Source: Paenibacillus sp. SYP-B4298
GTDB lineage: Bacteria; Bacillota; Bacilli; Paenibacillales; Paenibacillaceae
DNA length: 64,000 nt
Reading direction: 5' to 3'
Assembly (NCBI RefSeq): GCF_027627475.1
Contig: NZ_CP115484.1
Span: 1,906,001-1,970,000, forward strand
Every line of letters begins with the position of its first letter. Position 1 is the first letter of the stretch. Below are positions 25,152 to 34,269 of the stretch, piece after piece. The translations under genes were made by a program, and so were the position numbers. A model generated the notes under the pieces. That model was not told where the DNA came from, searched no databases, and worked only from the letters and a program-made list of their open reading frames with translations.

Positions 25152-26346
25152 CGAGCCGATCATTCGCGAAGGCATCATGGATGCGGTGGATTGGCAGACG
25201 CTCGGCATGGAGCAGCCCATAGAGGCCGAGGATGGCGAGGAAGCACTGGAGCTTGCACGTGCTATCCTGCCGGATATTATGCTGGTCGACTTAAACATGC
25301 CCATCAAGGGCGGCATGGAATTGATTCGGGAGGTGCGCGGGCGGCTGCCCGACTGCAAGATCATCATTATAACGGGGCATGACGAGTTTCAGTATGCACA
25401 AGAAGCGATCCGGCTTCAGGTGGACGATTATATATTGAAGCCGACTCGTCCCGTCCAGTTGCAACAGGTGCTGGCTGCTATGGGGCAGCAATTGGCTGAA
25501 CGGGAGCGTCAGCGGCAGGAGCAGCAGGAGCAGCAGCTTGCGTCCAGACAGATGATGAAGAATATTCCTGTGCTTCGGGTACGCTTATGCCAGGAGTGGC
25601 TACAGGGGGAATTGTCCGATCGCGAGGCGCACGAGCAACTGAGATTGCTACAGCTTCCTGCGAGCAATCCGCACATGTGTGCGGTCATTCATTGGTCCGA
25701 ATTGACGAGCGGTACGCCAGGCATGCGCGAGAGGGATCGGCAGCTATTGTTGTATGCGATGGAGAATATTGCATCGGAGTGGCTGCATGGGGCAACGTAT
25801 GTGCTGTTTCGCGATACCGCGGGACTGATCGTATGCTGCGTCTGGGAGCAGGTGGATGATGCCGTATGGCTGGGAATGGTCCGATCAGTGGAGGAGTATC
25901 TCAAGCTACAGGTGGTCTTCCACACCGAGTTTGTGGGACAGCATGCGCAGGATGTAGTCACAGCGTACAACAATTGTAAGGCGGCAGTATATCGAGAGGG
26001 GCGCATTTCTCCAACGGTTCGCAGAGCGCGCCGCTACATTCGCGAGCATTACGCTGATTCCAGCCTATCGCTGGAACGAATTGCGGCAGAGCTTCGCGTC
26101 AACCCGGTATATCTAAGCCGGATCATCAAGCAGGAGCTGGGCATGGCGTTCAGCAGCCTGCTGGCGGAATACCGCATCCAATGCGCGACGAGGCTGCTGC
26201 GTACAACGGATCTGGCGATCTGCGACATAGCCGAGCGATCCGGCTACGACAGCCAGCACTACTTCAGCACAGCCTTTAAGAAGGCAACAGGTACTTCCCC
26301 TACACAATATCGCCGAACGGGGAGCATGGGGCAGGAACTGGGCTAG
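25117..26346 (+). CDS. AraC-type response regulator (YesN family)
   Basis: A 409-residue regulator. The receiver domain has DDE at 11-13, phospho-acceptor Asp58 in LVDLNMP and the switch Lys in YILKP. A long middle domain of unknown fold links to a C-terminal pair of AraC helix-turn-helix motifs (LERIAAELRVNPVYLSRII and ICDIAERSGYDSQHYFSTAFK). GTG 25117 has AAGGGGGAAG upstream and overlaps the kinase gene. It presumably activates the ChvE-MmsAB transporter genes 1.4 kb downstream, whose promoter has a good -10 and poor -35, as expected for an activator-dependent promoter. Confidence 0.9.
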   Translation: MGRLWKVLIADDEPIIREGIMDAVDWQTLGMEQPIEAEDGEEALELARAILPDIMLVDLNMPIKGGMELIREVRGRLPDCKIIIITGHDEFQYAQEAIRLQVDDYILKPTRPVQLQQVLAAMGQQLAERERQRQEQQEQQLASRQMMKNIPVLRVRLCQEWLQGELSDREAHEQLRLLQLPASNPHMCAVIHWSELTSGTPGMRERDRQLLLYAMENIASEWLHGATYVLFRDTAGLIVCCVWEQVDDAVWLGMVRSVEEYLKLQVVFHTEFVGQHAQDVVTAYNNCKAAVYREGRISPTVRRARRYIREHYADSSLSLERIAAELRVNPVYLSRIIKQELGMAFSSLLAEYRIQCATRLLRTTDLAICDIAERSGYDSQHYFSTAFKKATGTSPTQYRRTGSMGQELG

Positions 26347-26460
26347 GAGGTCGCATCTCACAAGGCGGAAGAATTAACCCAATATTTTGAAAATACAAGC
26401 GATTATAGTCCAGCCAAGAAGACGTTTGTGAAGAAAATGGAGCAACTTGACCTAGCTTAG
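26347..26460 (+). pseudogene. Possible remnant of a coding sequence, unidentified
   Basis: Directly after the TAG of the response regulator, the same frame stays open for 37 codons with protein-like composition (HKAEELTQYFENTSDYSPAK and on to a TAG at 26458-26460). It has no start codon or ribosome binding site near its beginning and is more AT-rich than the gene before it. It may be the tail of a lost gene. No family recognised. Confidence 0.25.
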
Positions 26461-26478
26461 TTTGAAGAAGGATAACAC

Positions 26479-26512
26479 CATCAAGCCGCCTTTTGAGCAA
26501 GGCGGCTTGAAT
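26479..26512. terminator. Hairpin between convergent genes
   Basis: TCAAGCCGCCTT (26481-26492) pairs with AAGGCGGCTTGA (26499-26510). No T-run on either side; it separates the regulator operon from the rpn remnant. Confidence 0.5.
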
Positions 26513-26706
26513 ATGGCCAATTATTAACAGTCAATGGTGGAGGCAGCTCTTTACACGGGGTTATTCCTGCTGCAATGACCTCACATCGGCTTCAGACAAT
26601 CCACTGACCTCTGCAACGAGCTTTATTTCGATACCCAGCTTGAGCATGTTTATGGCAATCTCTACTGCTTTCTGTCGTTCACCCTCAGCTTTGCCGAGTT
26701 CCTTCC

Positions 26707-26772
26707 CTTGCTCAAGCCCTTGCTCAAGTCCTTGCTGAAGTCCTTGCTGAAGCCCTTGCTGAAGCCCTTGCT
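26707..26772. repeat. 12-bp tandem repeat inside the rpn remnant
   Basis: Five full units and a half of CTTGCT(C/G)AAG(C/T)C, encoding repeated (Q/E)QGL on the minus strand. Such four-residue repeats are common in the C-terminal part of Rpn proteins and can change copy number by slippage. Confidence 0.85.
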
Positions 26773-26961
26773 TTGTAGCCCATGAGATCATGGATGCCTC
26801 ATCATGCAGATACTTTTGTCTGGCTTCATACAAACGCCTCGTCTCACGATCCTGACTAAGAAATTCCAAGGTGGTCATGGCTTTTTTTAGTACGGGTTCA
26901 TTCATTTTCAGCACCTCCCAGTTAGACTTATCGATTCCTTTGAGAAATAAAAGCCAGTTAA

Positions 26962-27126
26962 CTAGGGCGTGTCTTCAAACTCCGACGGGAGCAGATTTCG
27001 CCGAATTTTCGTTCCGGGCAAGGCACGTTCTCGCAGGCGTACCGGGGTACGTCAAGAGAACGTAACGCAGCACGGGGCGAAAAGGCGGTGAACGATGCCC
27101 TTGAGCGGGTTTGAAGACACGCTCTA
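26962..27126. mobile_element. 165-bp palindromic MITE-like element
   Basis: The ends are TAGGGCGTGTCTTCAAAC and, on the other strand, TAGAGCGTGTCTTCAAAC, differing at one position. The similarity continues ungapped, at about two thirds identity, into the middle (CGTACC GG GGTACG), so the whole unit is an imperfect palindrome. It has no open frame for a transposase. It interrupts the rpn gene, and a single arm recurs at 4889-4951. Flanks share GTTA (TAAC on the plus strand), a possible 4-bp target duplication, but exact borders are uncertain by a few bases. Confidence 0.8.
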
Positions 27127-27755
27127 ACCACCCTCCATCGGAACTGCCTTATCATCAAGCTTAGGCAGCTCGATAAAGTGAATATCAATATCATCTGTCA
27201 AGGCAATTCCAGAGCGATCTTCCTTAAGATGAAACACGCTATGGTAAAGATCATTAGGCAGGCATTCATAATTTAATATATTAATGGTGACACACTTTTT
27301 CAGTTCATCATAACGCTGTCCTTCTTGAAGCTGGCTTGAATAACGCTTGCTCCAATAGTAGAGGGTGCGTTTCTCAATATCATATTTATTGAATAGCTGC
27401 ATCTCTACATTTATAAGCTTGCCTTCAGCAGTCTTGGCCCAAATATCGAAGATAGACTGTTTATCCTGCGGGGAGTCCTTGTCCGTATACGGATTGAGAA
27501 GAATGATCTCCGTAAGCGGAGGCTCTCCAGCGTCAGCAAAGGTACGATTCAGAAAAGTAAGTAGCACATCCTTGTTCTCTTCACTTCCAAATATACGCTT
27601 GAAAACAAAATCATTACGAGGATCAAGCAGCTCGCCCATCTCCAATCAACTCCTTGGTTATATTATACCAGTCCCCCATATGATTTGCATTCTTCAAGGC
27701 GATAGCCAAGTGACCAAAAAGTAAAAAAATCATAAAAAATGTAGCTTATGTGAAA

Positions 27756-27784
27756 AGACGTCATGGAGCCTTCTTCCCTATAAT
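27756..27784 (+). promoter_or_regulatory. Activator-type promoter of the monosaccharide transporter operon
   Basis: A perfect TATAAT (27779-27784) has no acceptable -35 (AGACGT at 17 bases). Upstream, 27715-27745 is a run of A-rich blocks (AAAAAGTAAAAAAATC, ATAAAAAATG) suitable for an AraC-type regulator. The operon start ATG 27816 follows after about 25 bases of leader. Confidence 0.5.
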
Positions 27785-27815
27785 CGGTGTAGACTAACCG
27801 AAAGGGGTATCTGAC

Positions 27816-28877
27816 ATGAAAAAAGGAATCATCGCCTTGCTTGCGGTCATGCTGATCTTCACGCTGGCTGCTTGCTCCAACGAAGGAGGAGAAGCGGGCA
27901 GTGTAGGCATCGCAATGCCTACGAAGTCTTCGGAAAGGTGGGTGGGTGACGGGGCAAATATGAAAAAAGAGTTTGAGAGCCTCGGCTACTCCGTTGATCT
28001 GCAATATGCAGAGGATGTGGTAGAAAACCAGGTTTCTCAGATCGAGAATATGATTACGAAGGGTGTCAAAATTCTCGTTATTGCCTCGATTGACGGGGAA
28101 GCGCTGACCGATGTGCTGAACAAAGCCAGCAAGCAGGACATCAAGGTCATCGCCTATGACCGTCTTATCATGAAAAGTGAGCATGTCAGCTATTACGCTA
28201 CCTTTGACAACTTCAAGGTCGGTGTACAGCAGGCATCCTACATCGAGGAGAAGCTTGGTCTGAAGGATGGCAAAGGGCCGTTCAATATCGAACTGTTCGC
28301 GGGCTCGCCGGATGACAATAATGCCTACTTCTTCTTTGATGGCGCGATGTCGGTCTTGAAGCCGTACATCGATAACGGCAAGCTGGTCGTGCGCAGCGGA
28401 CAGACGACGATTGAGCAAGTGGCCACACTGCGCTGGGATGGGGCGTTGGCGCAGTCGCGGATGGATAATCTGCTTAGTGCCCACTACTCCGACTCCAATC
28501 TGGATGCAGTGCTCTCTCCGTATGACGGCATCAGCATCGGCATCATCTCCTCCCTGAAGGGCGTTGGTTACGGCGGCAGCAAGCCGTTGCCGGTCATTAG
28601 CGGCCAGGATGCGGAGCTGGCGTCGGTAAAATCGATCATTGCTGGCGAGCAGACGCAGACCGTGTTCAAGGATACGCGCGAACTGGCGAAGAAAGCGGTG
28701 CAGATGGCCGATTCGCTGCTTAAAGGCAAGGAAGCTGAGGTCAATGATACAAAAACGTACAACAATGGCGTCAAAATCGTTCCTTCCTACCTGCTCGAGC
28801 CGGTCTCAGTCGATAAGAGCAACTACGAGGAAATTTTGGTAAAGAGCGGATACTACACCGAGGATCAGTTGAAATAA
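27816..28877 (+). CDS. chvE: Monosaccharide ABC transporter substrate-binding lipoprotein (ChvE-like)
   Basis: A 353-residue lipoprotein. The signal peptide [20 protein letters not shown] ends at a lipobox Cys20, so it is anchored to the outer face of the membrane. The mature part follows ChvE/XylF-type binding proteins: [39 protein letters not shown] and a late GQDAE segment. These bind xylose, arabinose, galactose or glucose. AAAGGGG precedes ATG 27816. It is the first gene of a three-gene ABC transporter operon and sits downstream of the sensor/kinase/regulator genes that probably control it. Confidence 0.88.
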   Translation: MKKGIIALLAVMLIFTLAACSNEGGEAGSVGIAMPTKSSERWVGDGANMKKEFESLGYSVDLQYAEDVVENQVSQIENMITKGVKILVIASIDGEALTDVLNKASKQDIKVIAYDRLIMKSEHVSYYATFDNFKVGVQQASYIEEKLGLKDGKGPFNIELFAGSPDDNNAYFFFDGAMSVLKPYIDNGKLVVRSGQTTIEQVATLRWDGALAQSRMDNLLSAHYSDSNLDAVLSPYDGISIGIISSLKGVGYGGSKPLPVISGQDAELASVKSIIAGEQTQTVFKDTRELAKKAVQMADSLLKGKEAEVNDTKTYNNGVKIVPSYLLEPVSVDKSNYEEILVKSGYYTEDQLK

Positions 28878-28915
28878 GGACTTGACCGACTGCCCGTATT
28901 CGAGGCAGAGGGCTG

Positions 28916-28940
28916 CGCCCTTCCCTTGCGGGGAGGGGCG
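28916..28940 (+). other. GC-rich intercistronic hairpin between chvE and mmsA
   Basis: CGCCCTTCCC (28916-28925) pairs over 10 bp with GGGAGGGGCG (28931-28940), one G-T pair included. There is no T-run, so it is likely to protect the 3' end of the chvE message and give more binding protein than ATPase, as in other binding-protein operons. Confidence 0.6.
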
Positions 28941-28975
28941 GCTTGCGGTTGTATGATGGAGGTGACAACGAAGCG

Positions 28976-30511
28976 ATGACAGAACTGTTGCTGGAGATGA
29001 AGGGCATTACGAAGGAATTTCCGGGAGTAAAGGCGCTGGATGGCGTCAATCTGAAGGTTAGAAAAGGCGAGATTCATGCACTAGTGGGTGAGAATGGCGC
29101 GGGCAAATCTACCTTGATGAAGGTATTGAGCGGGGTCTATCCGCATGGAAGCTATGCCGGAGATATTTTGTTCAAGGGACGGGTCTGCGAATTCAAAACA
29201 ATCAAACAAAGCGAAGGGATCGGCATCGTCATCATCCATCAGGAGCTGGCGCTTGTCCCGTACCTGTCGATTGCAGAAAATATCTTCCTTGGCAATGAAC
29301 AGGGAGCCCGCGGCATCGTAGATTGGGGGCGCACCTTCAGCCAGGCCAAGGCATTGATGAGCAAGGTCGGACTGGAGGAATCGCCGGATACGCTCATTAC
29401 CCATATCGGAGTAGGCAAACAGCAGCTCGTCGAGATCGCCAAGGCGCTTGCTAAGCAGGTCGAGCTGCTTATACTGGACGAGCCGACAGCGGCGCTGAAT
29501 GAGGATGACAGCGATAATCTGTTGGAGCTGCTGCTTGCCCTTAAGGAGCAAGGCATCTCATCCATTCTCATCTCTCACAAGCTCGGCGAGGTAGCGAAAG
29601 TAGCCGATTCGCTGACGGTGCTGCGGGATGGACAGACGATCGAGACGCTGGACATGAAGCGCGATCAGGTAACGGAGGAGCGAATCATTAAAGGCATGGT
29701 TGGCCGCGACCTGACGCAGCGGTATCCAACGAGAACGCCACGGATCGGGGAGGTCTTGTTCTCCATCGATAACTGGACAGTCGCCCATCCGCTCCATCCC
29801 GAACGAATGGTCATCGACAAGGCCGCCTTACAGGTTCGCCGGGGAGAGATCGTCGGTATAGCTGGATTGATGGGGGCGGGTCGCACGGAGCTGGCGATGA
29901 GCATATTCGGCCAGGCATATGGGCGGAAGCTCAGCGGGCGGATGGTGCTGGACGGTAAGGAGGAGCAACTGACGACGATCGATCGTGCGATCAAGGCAGG
30001 CATTGCCTATGTTACGGAAGATCGCAAGCAATATGGGCTAATCTTAATGGATGATATTAAACGCAATATTTCACTAGCCAATCTGGGGCGCATCTCACGC
30101 CGTCTCGTCATTGACGAGCATGAGGAGATCCGGCATGCCGAGCAATTTCGCAGTCAGATGAATATTAAGACACCGTCGATTCTGCAGAAGACAGGCAATC
30201 TGAGCGGGGGCAATCAGCAGAAGGTCGTCCTGAGCAAATGGATGTTCACAGAGCCCAAGCTGCTGCTGCTCGATGAGCCGACACGCGGAATCGACGTCGG
30301 AGCCAAATATGAGATTTATTCCATCATCCATCAACTGGCTGATGAAGGGAGAGGGGTACTGCTCATCTCCTCCGAGCTTCCTGAGCTGCTGGGGATGTGC
30401 GACAGAATCTATGTCATGAGCGAAGGGCGCATTACCGGAGAGCTGCCGCGAAGCGAGGCGAGCCAGGAACGGCTCATGAAGCTGATGACAGAGAGTGGAG
30501 GGACATCATGA
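28976..30511 (+). CDS. mmsA: Monosaccharide ABC transporter ATP-binding protein (MmsA/GguA-like)
   Basis: A 511-residue tandem ATPase. The first domain has Walker [10 protein letters not shown], Walker [12 protein letters not shown] and a switch His (SSILISHKL). The second has a degenerate Walker A (GLMGAGRTE), the signature LSGGNQQKV and [16 protein letters not shown]. This is the RbsA/XylG/GguA layout of sugar importers. ATG 28976 has GGAGGTGA ten bases upstream. Its stop overlaps the permease start (ATGA). Confidence 0.9.
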   Translation: MTELLLEMKGITKEFPGVKALDGVNLKVRKGEIHALVGENGAGKSTLMKVLSGVYPHGSYAGDILFKGRVCEFKTIKQSEGIGIVIIHQELALVPYLSIAENIFLGNEQGARGIVDWGRTFSQAKALMSKVGLEESPDTLITHIGVGKQQLVEIAKALAKQVELLILDEPTAALNEDDSDNLLELLLALKEQGISSILISHKLGEVAKVADSLTVLRDGQTIETLDMKRDQVTEERIIKGMVGRDLTQRYPTRTPRIGEVLFSIDNWTVAHPLHPERMVIDKAALQVRRGEIVGIAGLMGAGRTELAMSIFGQAYGRKLSGRMVLDGKEEQLTTIDRAIKAGIAYVTEDRKQYGLILMDDIKRNISLANLGRISRRLVIDEHEEIRHAEQFRSQMNIKTPSILQKTGNLSGGNQQKVVLSKWMFTEPKLLLLDEPTRGIDVGAKYEIYSIIHQLADEGRGVLLISSELPELLGMCDRIYVMSEGRITGELPRSEASQERLMKLMTESGGTS

Positions 30512-31671
30512 CAGGATTATCGAAGCTGTTCAAGGCCAATATGAGACAGTACGGCATGTTAGTCGCACTGGCACTTATCATGATTTTATTTCAATTATTA
30601 TCGGGCGGCATCCTGCTCAAGCCGCTCAACGTGACCAACCTAATTCTGCAAAACAGCTACATTCTCGTTTTGGCGATCGGGATGGTGCTGATCATCATTA
30701 CGGGACATATTGACCTGTCTGTCGGCTCCGTGGCAGCCTTCATCGGCGCTATCTCTGCGATTCTGATGATTGATCTGCAATGGTCGCCCTATATCGCAGT
30801 ACCGGTATCACTGCTGGCAGGTGCGTTGATTGGAGCATGGCAGGGGTTCTGGGTTGCCTATGTGAAGATCCCCTCCTTCATCGTTACGCTGGCGGGCATG
30901 CTGCTGTTCCGGGGAGCGACGATGATTGTCCTCAAGGGACAGTCGATCTCTCCGTTTCCAGAAGGCTTCCAGAAGATCAGCACCGGATTTCTGCCAGATG
31001 TAGCCTCAGGAGCTGCACTGCACACCGTAACGCTCGGCTTGGGCGTAGTGCTGTCGATTATTCTGGTGTTCAGCGAGCTGCGCAATCGGCGTATCCAGCA
31101 GAAGCATCACTTCGAGGTGCTTCCGGCAGGGCTGCTAGCCTTGAAGCTGGCGGCGATGATTGCTGTGCTCAATATTTTCACCTACACATTAGCGCGTTAT
31201 GAGGGAATACCGAATATTTTAATTATTTTGTTCATCCTTGTCGTAGCCTATAGCTTCGTTATGAAGCGCTCCGTCATCGGGCGGCATATCTATGCGCTTG
31301 GGGGCAATAACAAAGCGGCAGAGCTGTCGGGTGTGAAGACGAAGCGTGTGACCTTCTGGGTGTTTGTCAACATGGGGGTGCTGGCGGCGTTATCCGGTCT
31401 GATCTATGCGGCACGTTTGGGCGCTGCGACGCCAAAGGCCGGCAATCTGTTCGAGCTGGATGCCATTGCAGCCTGCTTCATTGGGGGAGCCTCCGCTTAT
31501 GGCGGAGTCGGCACTGTGGTTGGAGCTATCATCGGTGGCTTGGTGATGGGCGTCATGAATAACGGGATGTCGCTCGTTGGTCTGGGCATCGACTGGCAGC
31601 AAGGGATTAAAGGTCTAGTACTGCTGTTGGCCGTTGGATTTGATATTTATAACAAGAACAAGTCCGGTTAA
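30508..31671 (+). CDS. mmsB: Monosaccharide ABC transporter permease (MmsB/GguB-like)
   Basis: A 387-residue permease of the RbsC/XylH type with about ten helices. Conserved segments are [35 protein letters not shown] and [18 protein letters not shown](A)YGG, all typical of this family. ATG 30508 has GGAGGG five bases upstream and overlaps the mmsA stop. It forms the membrane channel for the ChvE-MmsA system. A strong hairpin follows at 31699. Confidence 0.92.
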   Translation: MTGLSKLFKANMRQYGMLVALALIMILFQLLSGGILLKPLNVTNLILQNSYILVLAIGMVLIIITGHIDLSVGSVAAFIGAISAILMIDLQWSPYIAVPVSLLAGALIGAWQGFWVAYVKIPSFIVTLAGMLLFRGATMIVLKGQSISPFPEGFQKISTGFLPDVASGAALHTVTLGLGVVLSIILVFSELRNRRIQQKHHFEVLPAGLLALKLAAMIAVLNIFTYTLARYEGIPNILIILFILVVAYSFVMKRSVIGRHIYALGGNNKAAELSGVKTKRVTFWVFVNMGVLAALSGLIYAARLGAATPKAGNLFELDAIAACFIGGASAYGGVGTVVGAIIGGLVMGVMNNGMSLVGLGIDWQQGIKGLVLLLAVGFDIYNKNKSG

Positions 31672-31698
31672 CGTATCAGGACGAAGACTGATAGAATA

Positions 31699-31750
31699 GG
31701 CTAGAGCCACACTCTGCGCACAAGGCGCGCGGGGTGTGGCTCTAGCCTTC
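31699..31750. terminator. Long hairpin between convergent operons
   Basis: GGCTAGAGCCACAC (31699-31712) pairs with GTGTGGCTCTAGCC (31734-31747), 14 bp without mismatch, and GCGC/GCGC pairs inside. It separates mmsB (+) from the kinase gene (-). Confidence 0.75.
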
Positions 31751-31820
31751 TGTCGGTTAGATCGCTGTGCTGTGGCATATGTCTAGCCATAATTGAACCA
31801 ATGACTCCACACTATTCTTG

Positions 31821-33401
31821 CTAACGCAGCGGCAGTGAGATATGGAAGGCCGCTCCCTCGCCATAGGAGCTGCTAAGCCGGATGGCTCCTTGGTGGGCTT
31901 CGATAATCGATTTCGTGATCGCTAGCCCAAGCCCTGAGCCGCCGTATTTGCGGGTGCGGGATGAATCGCTGCGATAGAAGCGCTCGAAGATCTGGCTGTG
32001 ATGCTCGGGCTTGATACCTGTACCGTTATCAGTAACGGAGAGCAGGGCGTGTGTGCTGTCCGTGTGCAGGGAGATCGTAATGACGCCACTATGGGCATCG
32101 GTATGCTGAACCGCGTTCTGGTAGAGATTCAGCAGCGCTTGCTTGATCTTGTCCGCATCACAGCAGATCGTCACCTGCGGCTGCAGCTCCAGCCGCAATA
32201 TACGCTCTCCGGCGAGCATTGCAAGCTGTGGCTTCATCTCGGCGATCAGTAGATCGAGCTGCACGGGCTGCAGGGCTAGTGTAGGGCTCTGATCCAGCTT
32301 GGCGAGCGCCAGCAGATCCTCGACCAGCCCGTTCAGCCGCAGCGTCTCCCCGTACATGCTGCGCAGCGCCGCACTGCGCTGCTCTGGATGATCAGCCGCG
32401 CCGCGCCGCAACACCTCGACGAAGCCGTGGATGGAGGTGAGCGGCGTTCGGAGCTCATGCGAGGCATCGGCGACGAAGCGACGCATCTGCTCCTTCGCCT
32501 CGCGTTCAGATGCGAAGGAGTGCTCCAGCCGATCAAGCATGCCGTTAAAGCTGTGGGCCAGCCTTGCCATCTCCTCCTGACCCTGCTGCGGCAGCCGTTC
32601 CCCCAGACTGCCAGCATCGGTGCGCTCCACTGCTGCAATGATGTTAGATAGCGGAATGAGGGTGCGCCGAAGCACGGGCAGGTACACGAGCAGCCCCACA
32701 ACAAGCGCGAGCAGCGCCAGCGCAGTAAAGATTAGCAGTTGGTTGACCAGCACCTCATGCATGCTGCCCGTTTCTAGTCCCATCTGGATGAGCGGCGGCT
32801 CACTTCCAGGAGCACGCGGGATGTGACGGAACACAACCAACTGCTCTACGCCGTCCGCATTTGCGATGACCTTGTAAGGAACCGGCTTTCGCTCCCTCAA
32901 TTGGCTAGAGATCTGCTGATATTCCTGCTCGCTCAATCGTGGGGCAGCCGTCTCATGCTCTGCTCCGAGGTCGGAATAAGCTCCATCTTGCTGAATGACG
33001 GCCAAGGAGGTGCCAGGAGGGAGCAGGAAGCGCGGCGCTGATGTCCGTTCCCGCTGCGGCCATGTCAGAGAGCTGCTGTCCGGCGCAGCACGGGGCGTCT
33101 CCTCAGTCTCATCAGCGGGTGCGGGCGAGGCTTCTTCAGCGTCGCCAGAGGCGGGAGGGGTTCCAGATGGTATGCGAGTCTCCCCGAATCTGGCTGCGTC
33201 CCCAACGCCGCCGCCGACGCGCGCGAGGGACACTATCTGTGCAGCCAATGACTCTGCTTTGCTCCGATATAAGAAATCCTTCATGACAATGTATTGGAAG
33301 GTGCCGATTAGCAACAGCAGGGCTGCCAGCACAAGCAATGAACGGACGAGCAGCTCCTTGCGCAAGGAGCCGGAGTGGACAGAGATGCGCTCCTGCTTCA
33401 T
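31821..33401 (-). CDS. Sensor histidine kinase of an OmpR-type two-component system
   Basis: A 526-residue kinase. Helix 1 (about 19-41), an extracytoplasmic domain with a Ser/Pro/Glu-rich low-complexity loop (about 80-125), helix 2 (about 229-249), a HAMP domain and a HisKA with DASHELRTPLTS follow. The ATPase has NLYQNAVQHT, DNGTGI and KYGGSGLGLAITKSI. The start ATG 33401 overlaps the stop of the response regulator (ATGA), so the two are made together. They diverge from a sigma factor and an efflux set, the probable targets. Signal unknown; antimicrobial or cell-envelope stress is a reasonable guess from context. Confidence 0.9.
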   Translation of the reverse strand: MKQERISVHSGSLRKELLVRSLLVLAALLLLIGTFQYIVMKDFLYRSKAESLAAQIVSLARVGGGVGDAARFGETRIPSGTPPASGDAEEASPAPADETEETPRAAPDSSSLTWPQRERTSAPRFLLPPGTSLAVIQQDGAYSDLGAEHETAAPRLSEQEYQQISSQLRERKPVPYKVIANADGVEQLVVFRHIPRAPGSEPPLIQMGLETGSMHEVLVNQLLIFTALALLALVVGLLVYLPVLRRTLIPLSNIIAAVERTDAGSLGERLPQQGQEEMARLAHSFNGMLDRLEHSFASEREAKEQMRRFVADASHELRTPLTSIHGFVEVLRRGAADHPEQRSAALRSMYGETLRLNGLVEDLLALAKLDQSPTLALQPVQLDLLIAEMKPQLAMLAGERILRLELQPQVTICCDADKIKQALLNLYQNAVQHTDAHSGVITISLHTDSTHALLSVTDNGTGIKPEHHSQIFERFYRSDSSRTRKYGGSGLGLAITKSIIEAHQGAIRLSSSYGEGAAFHISLPLR

Positions 33402-34072
33402 AGATCTACCCTGTAGCCCACTCCCCTTAGGGTGCGTATCAGGCGGTGCTCCTTGTCCCCCAGCTTGTCGCGCAACGAACGGATGTAGACCTCTACAATA
33501 TTGTCCTCTCCGCCAAAGTCATATCCCCAGACCTTATCCAAAATCGTTGATTTGCTCAGTACAACTCCGTGATGAGCAACCAGAAACTTGAGCAGATCAT
33601 ATTCCGTGGGAGATAGCTTGAGTACCTGTCCGCGATAGTCGATCTCCCGCCCGCCATCATCGATCAGGAATGGACCGTAGGCGAGCTTGCCGAACAACTG
33701 AGGAAAATGATTGCGAAGGCGCGCATAAATGCGTGCCAGCAGCTCGCCAAAGCTGAACGGCTTCACCATATAATCGTCAGCTCCAAGCGTGAGTCCCTTG
33801 ATCCGATCATCCACATCGTCCTTGGCTGTCAGCATAATGACGGCGACATTGCTGCCTTCGCCCTTCAGCAGCCGGCAGCTCTCGAATCCATCAATTCCTG
33901 GCATCATCACATCCATAATGATCACATGAGGCTCAAAGCTCTCCGCCAGATGAAGACCCGACAAGCCGTCTGCCGCAGTCTTAACCTCAAAGCCCTCGTT
34001 GCTCAGTCCCATCTCCAGAAAATCGAGAATATGCGGCTCGTCGTCGACAAGCAATAGTTTAACACCCTTCAC
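33398..34072 (-). CDS. OmpR/PhoB-family response regulator
   Basis: A 224-residue regulator. The receiver has DDEP, phospho-acceptor Asp in IIMDVMMPG and the LTAKDD and MVKPF switch positions. The winged-helix C-terminus has LSPTEYDLLKFLVAHHGVV, TILDKVWGYDF and VEVYIRSLRDKLG, as in PhoB/OmpR. The start is GTG 34072, with AAGGGTGG upstream. It lies head to head with the sigma factor gene; four 11-bp phased repeats between them are a likely binding site. Confidence 0.92.
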   Translation of the reverse strand: MKGVKLLLVDDEPHILDFLEMGLSNEGFEVKTAADGLSGLHLAESFEPHVIIMDVMMPGIDGFESCRLLKGEGSNVAVIMLTAKDDVDDRIKGLTLGADDYMVKPFSFGELLARIYARLRNHFPQLFGKLAYGPFLIDDGGREIDYRGQVLKLSPTEYDLLKFLVAHHGVVLSKSTILDKVWGYDFGGEDNIVEVYIRSLRDKLGDKEHRLIRTLRGVGYRVDL

Positions 34073-34181
34073 CGTTCATCCACCCTTTATACCTATTAAC
34101 TGCTTTCGCTTGGTTTGTAATTCTAAGTATAGTGAAGCGGCTAGAGGAAATACAAGTGCGGCTGTCCTTGATGCAGCAAAC

Positions 34182-34236
34182 ATTCAGCTTACACTCAGCT
34201 TCCATTCAGTCTCGTTTCAGGAGCGGTTGGGACAAT
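34182..34236 (+). promoter_or_regulatory. Four direct repeats with 11-bp period, probable response-regulator site plus promoter
   Basis: ATTCAG (34182), ACTCAG (34193), ATTCAG (34204) and TTTCAG (34215) repeat exactly every 11 bases, the spacing used by tandem dimers of PhoB/OmpR proteins. A poor -10 (GACAAT 34231-34236) lies after the last repeat, which covers the place of the -35, the arrangement seen in activated promoters. The sigma factor gene starts at 34270. Confidence 0.7.
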
Positions 34237-34269
34237 GAGGGAAATGGGATGCAGCAGGGGGGAGCCGCA

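Larger units (their letters stand above)
26561..27639 (-). pseudogene. Rpn-family PD-(D/E)XK nuclease/transposase, split by a palindromic element
   Basis: Two frames on the minus strand make up one protein. The 5' part (27639-27124) starts MGELLDPRNDFVFKRIFGSE, has the nuclease-fold segment SIFDIWAKTAEGKLINVEMQ (the D...ExQ active-site region) and stops in the element at EGG-TAG. The 3' part (from about 26961 to 26561) resumes with VNWLLFLKGIDKSNWEVLKM and runs to the end with a (Q/E)QGL repeat and a coiled tail. Rpn proteins promote RecA-independent recombination and are usually about 300 residues. The 165-bp element lies exactly at the break. The 5' frame has an AAGGAG ribosome binding site and a TATAAT-like box at 27659-27664, so a truncated nuclease domain could still be made. 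Confidence 0.85.

Noticed and set aside
26707-26772. Short tandem repeats as a CRISPR-like array
   Set aside because: The 12-bp units are contiguous, without spacers, and encode a protein repeat.
34132-34269. N-terminal extension of the ECF sigma factor
   Set aside because: The extension covers the 11-bp phased repeats and the -10; the ATG at 34270 has a strong ribosome binding site.
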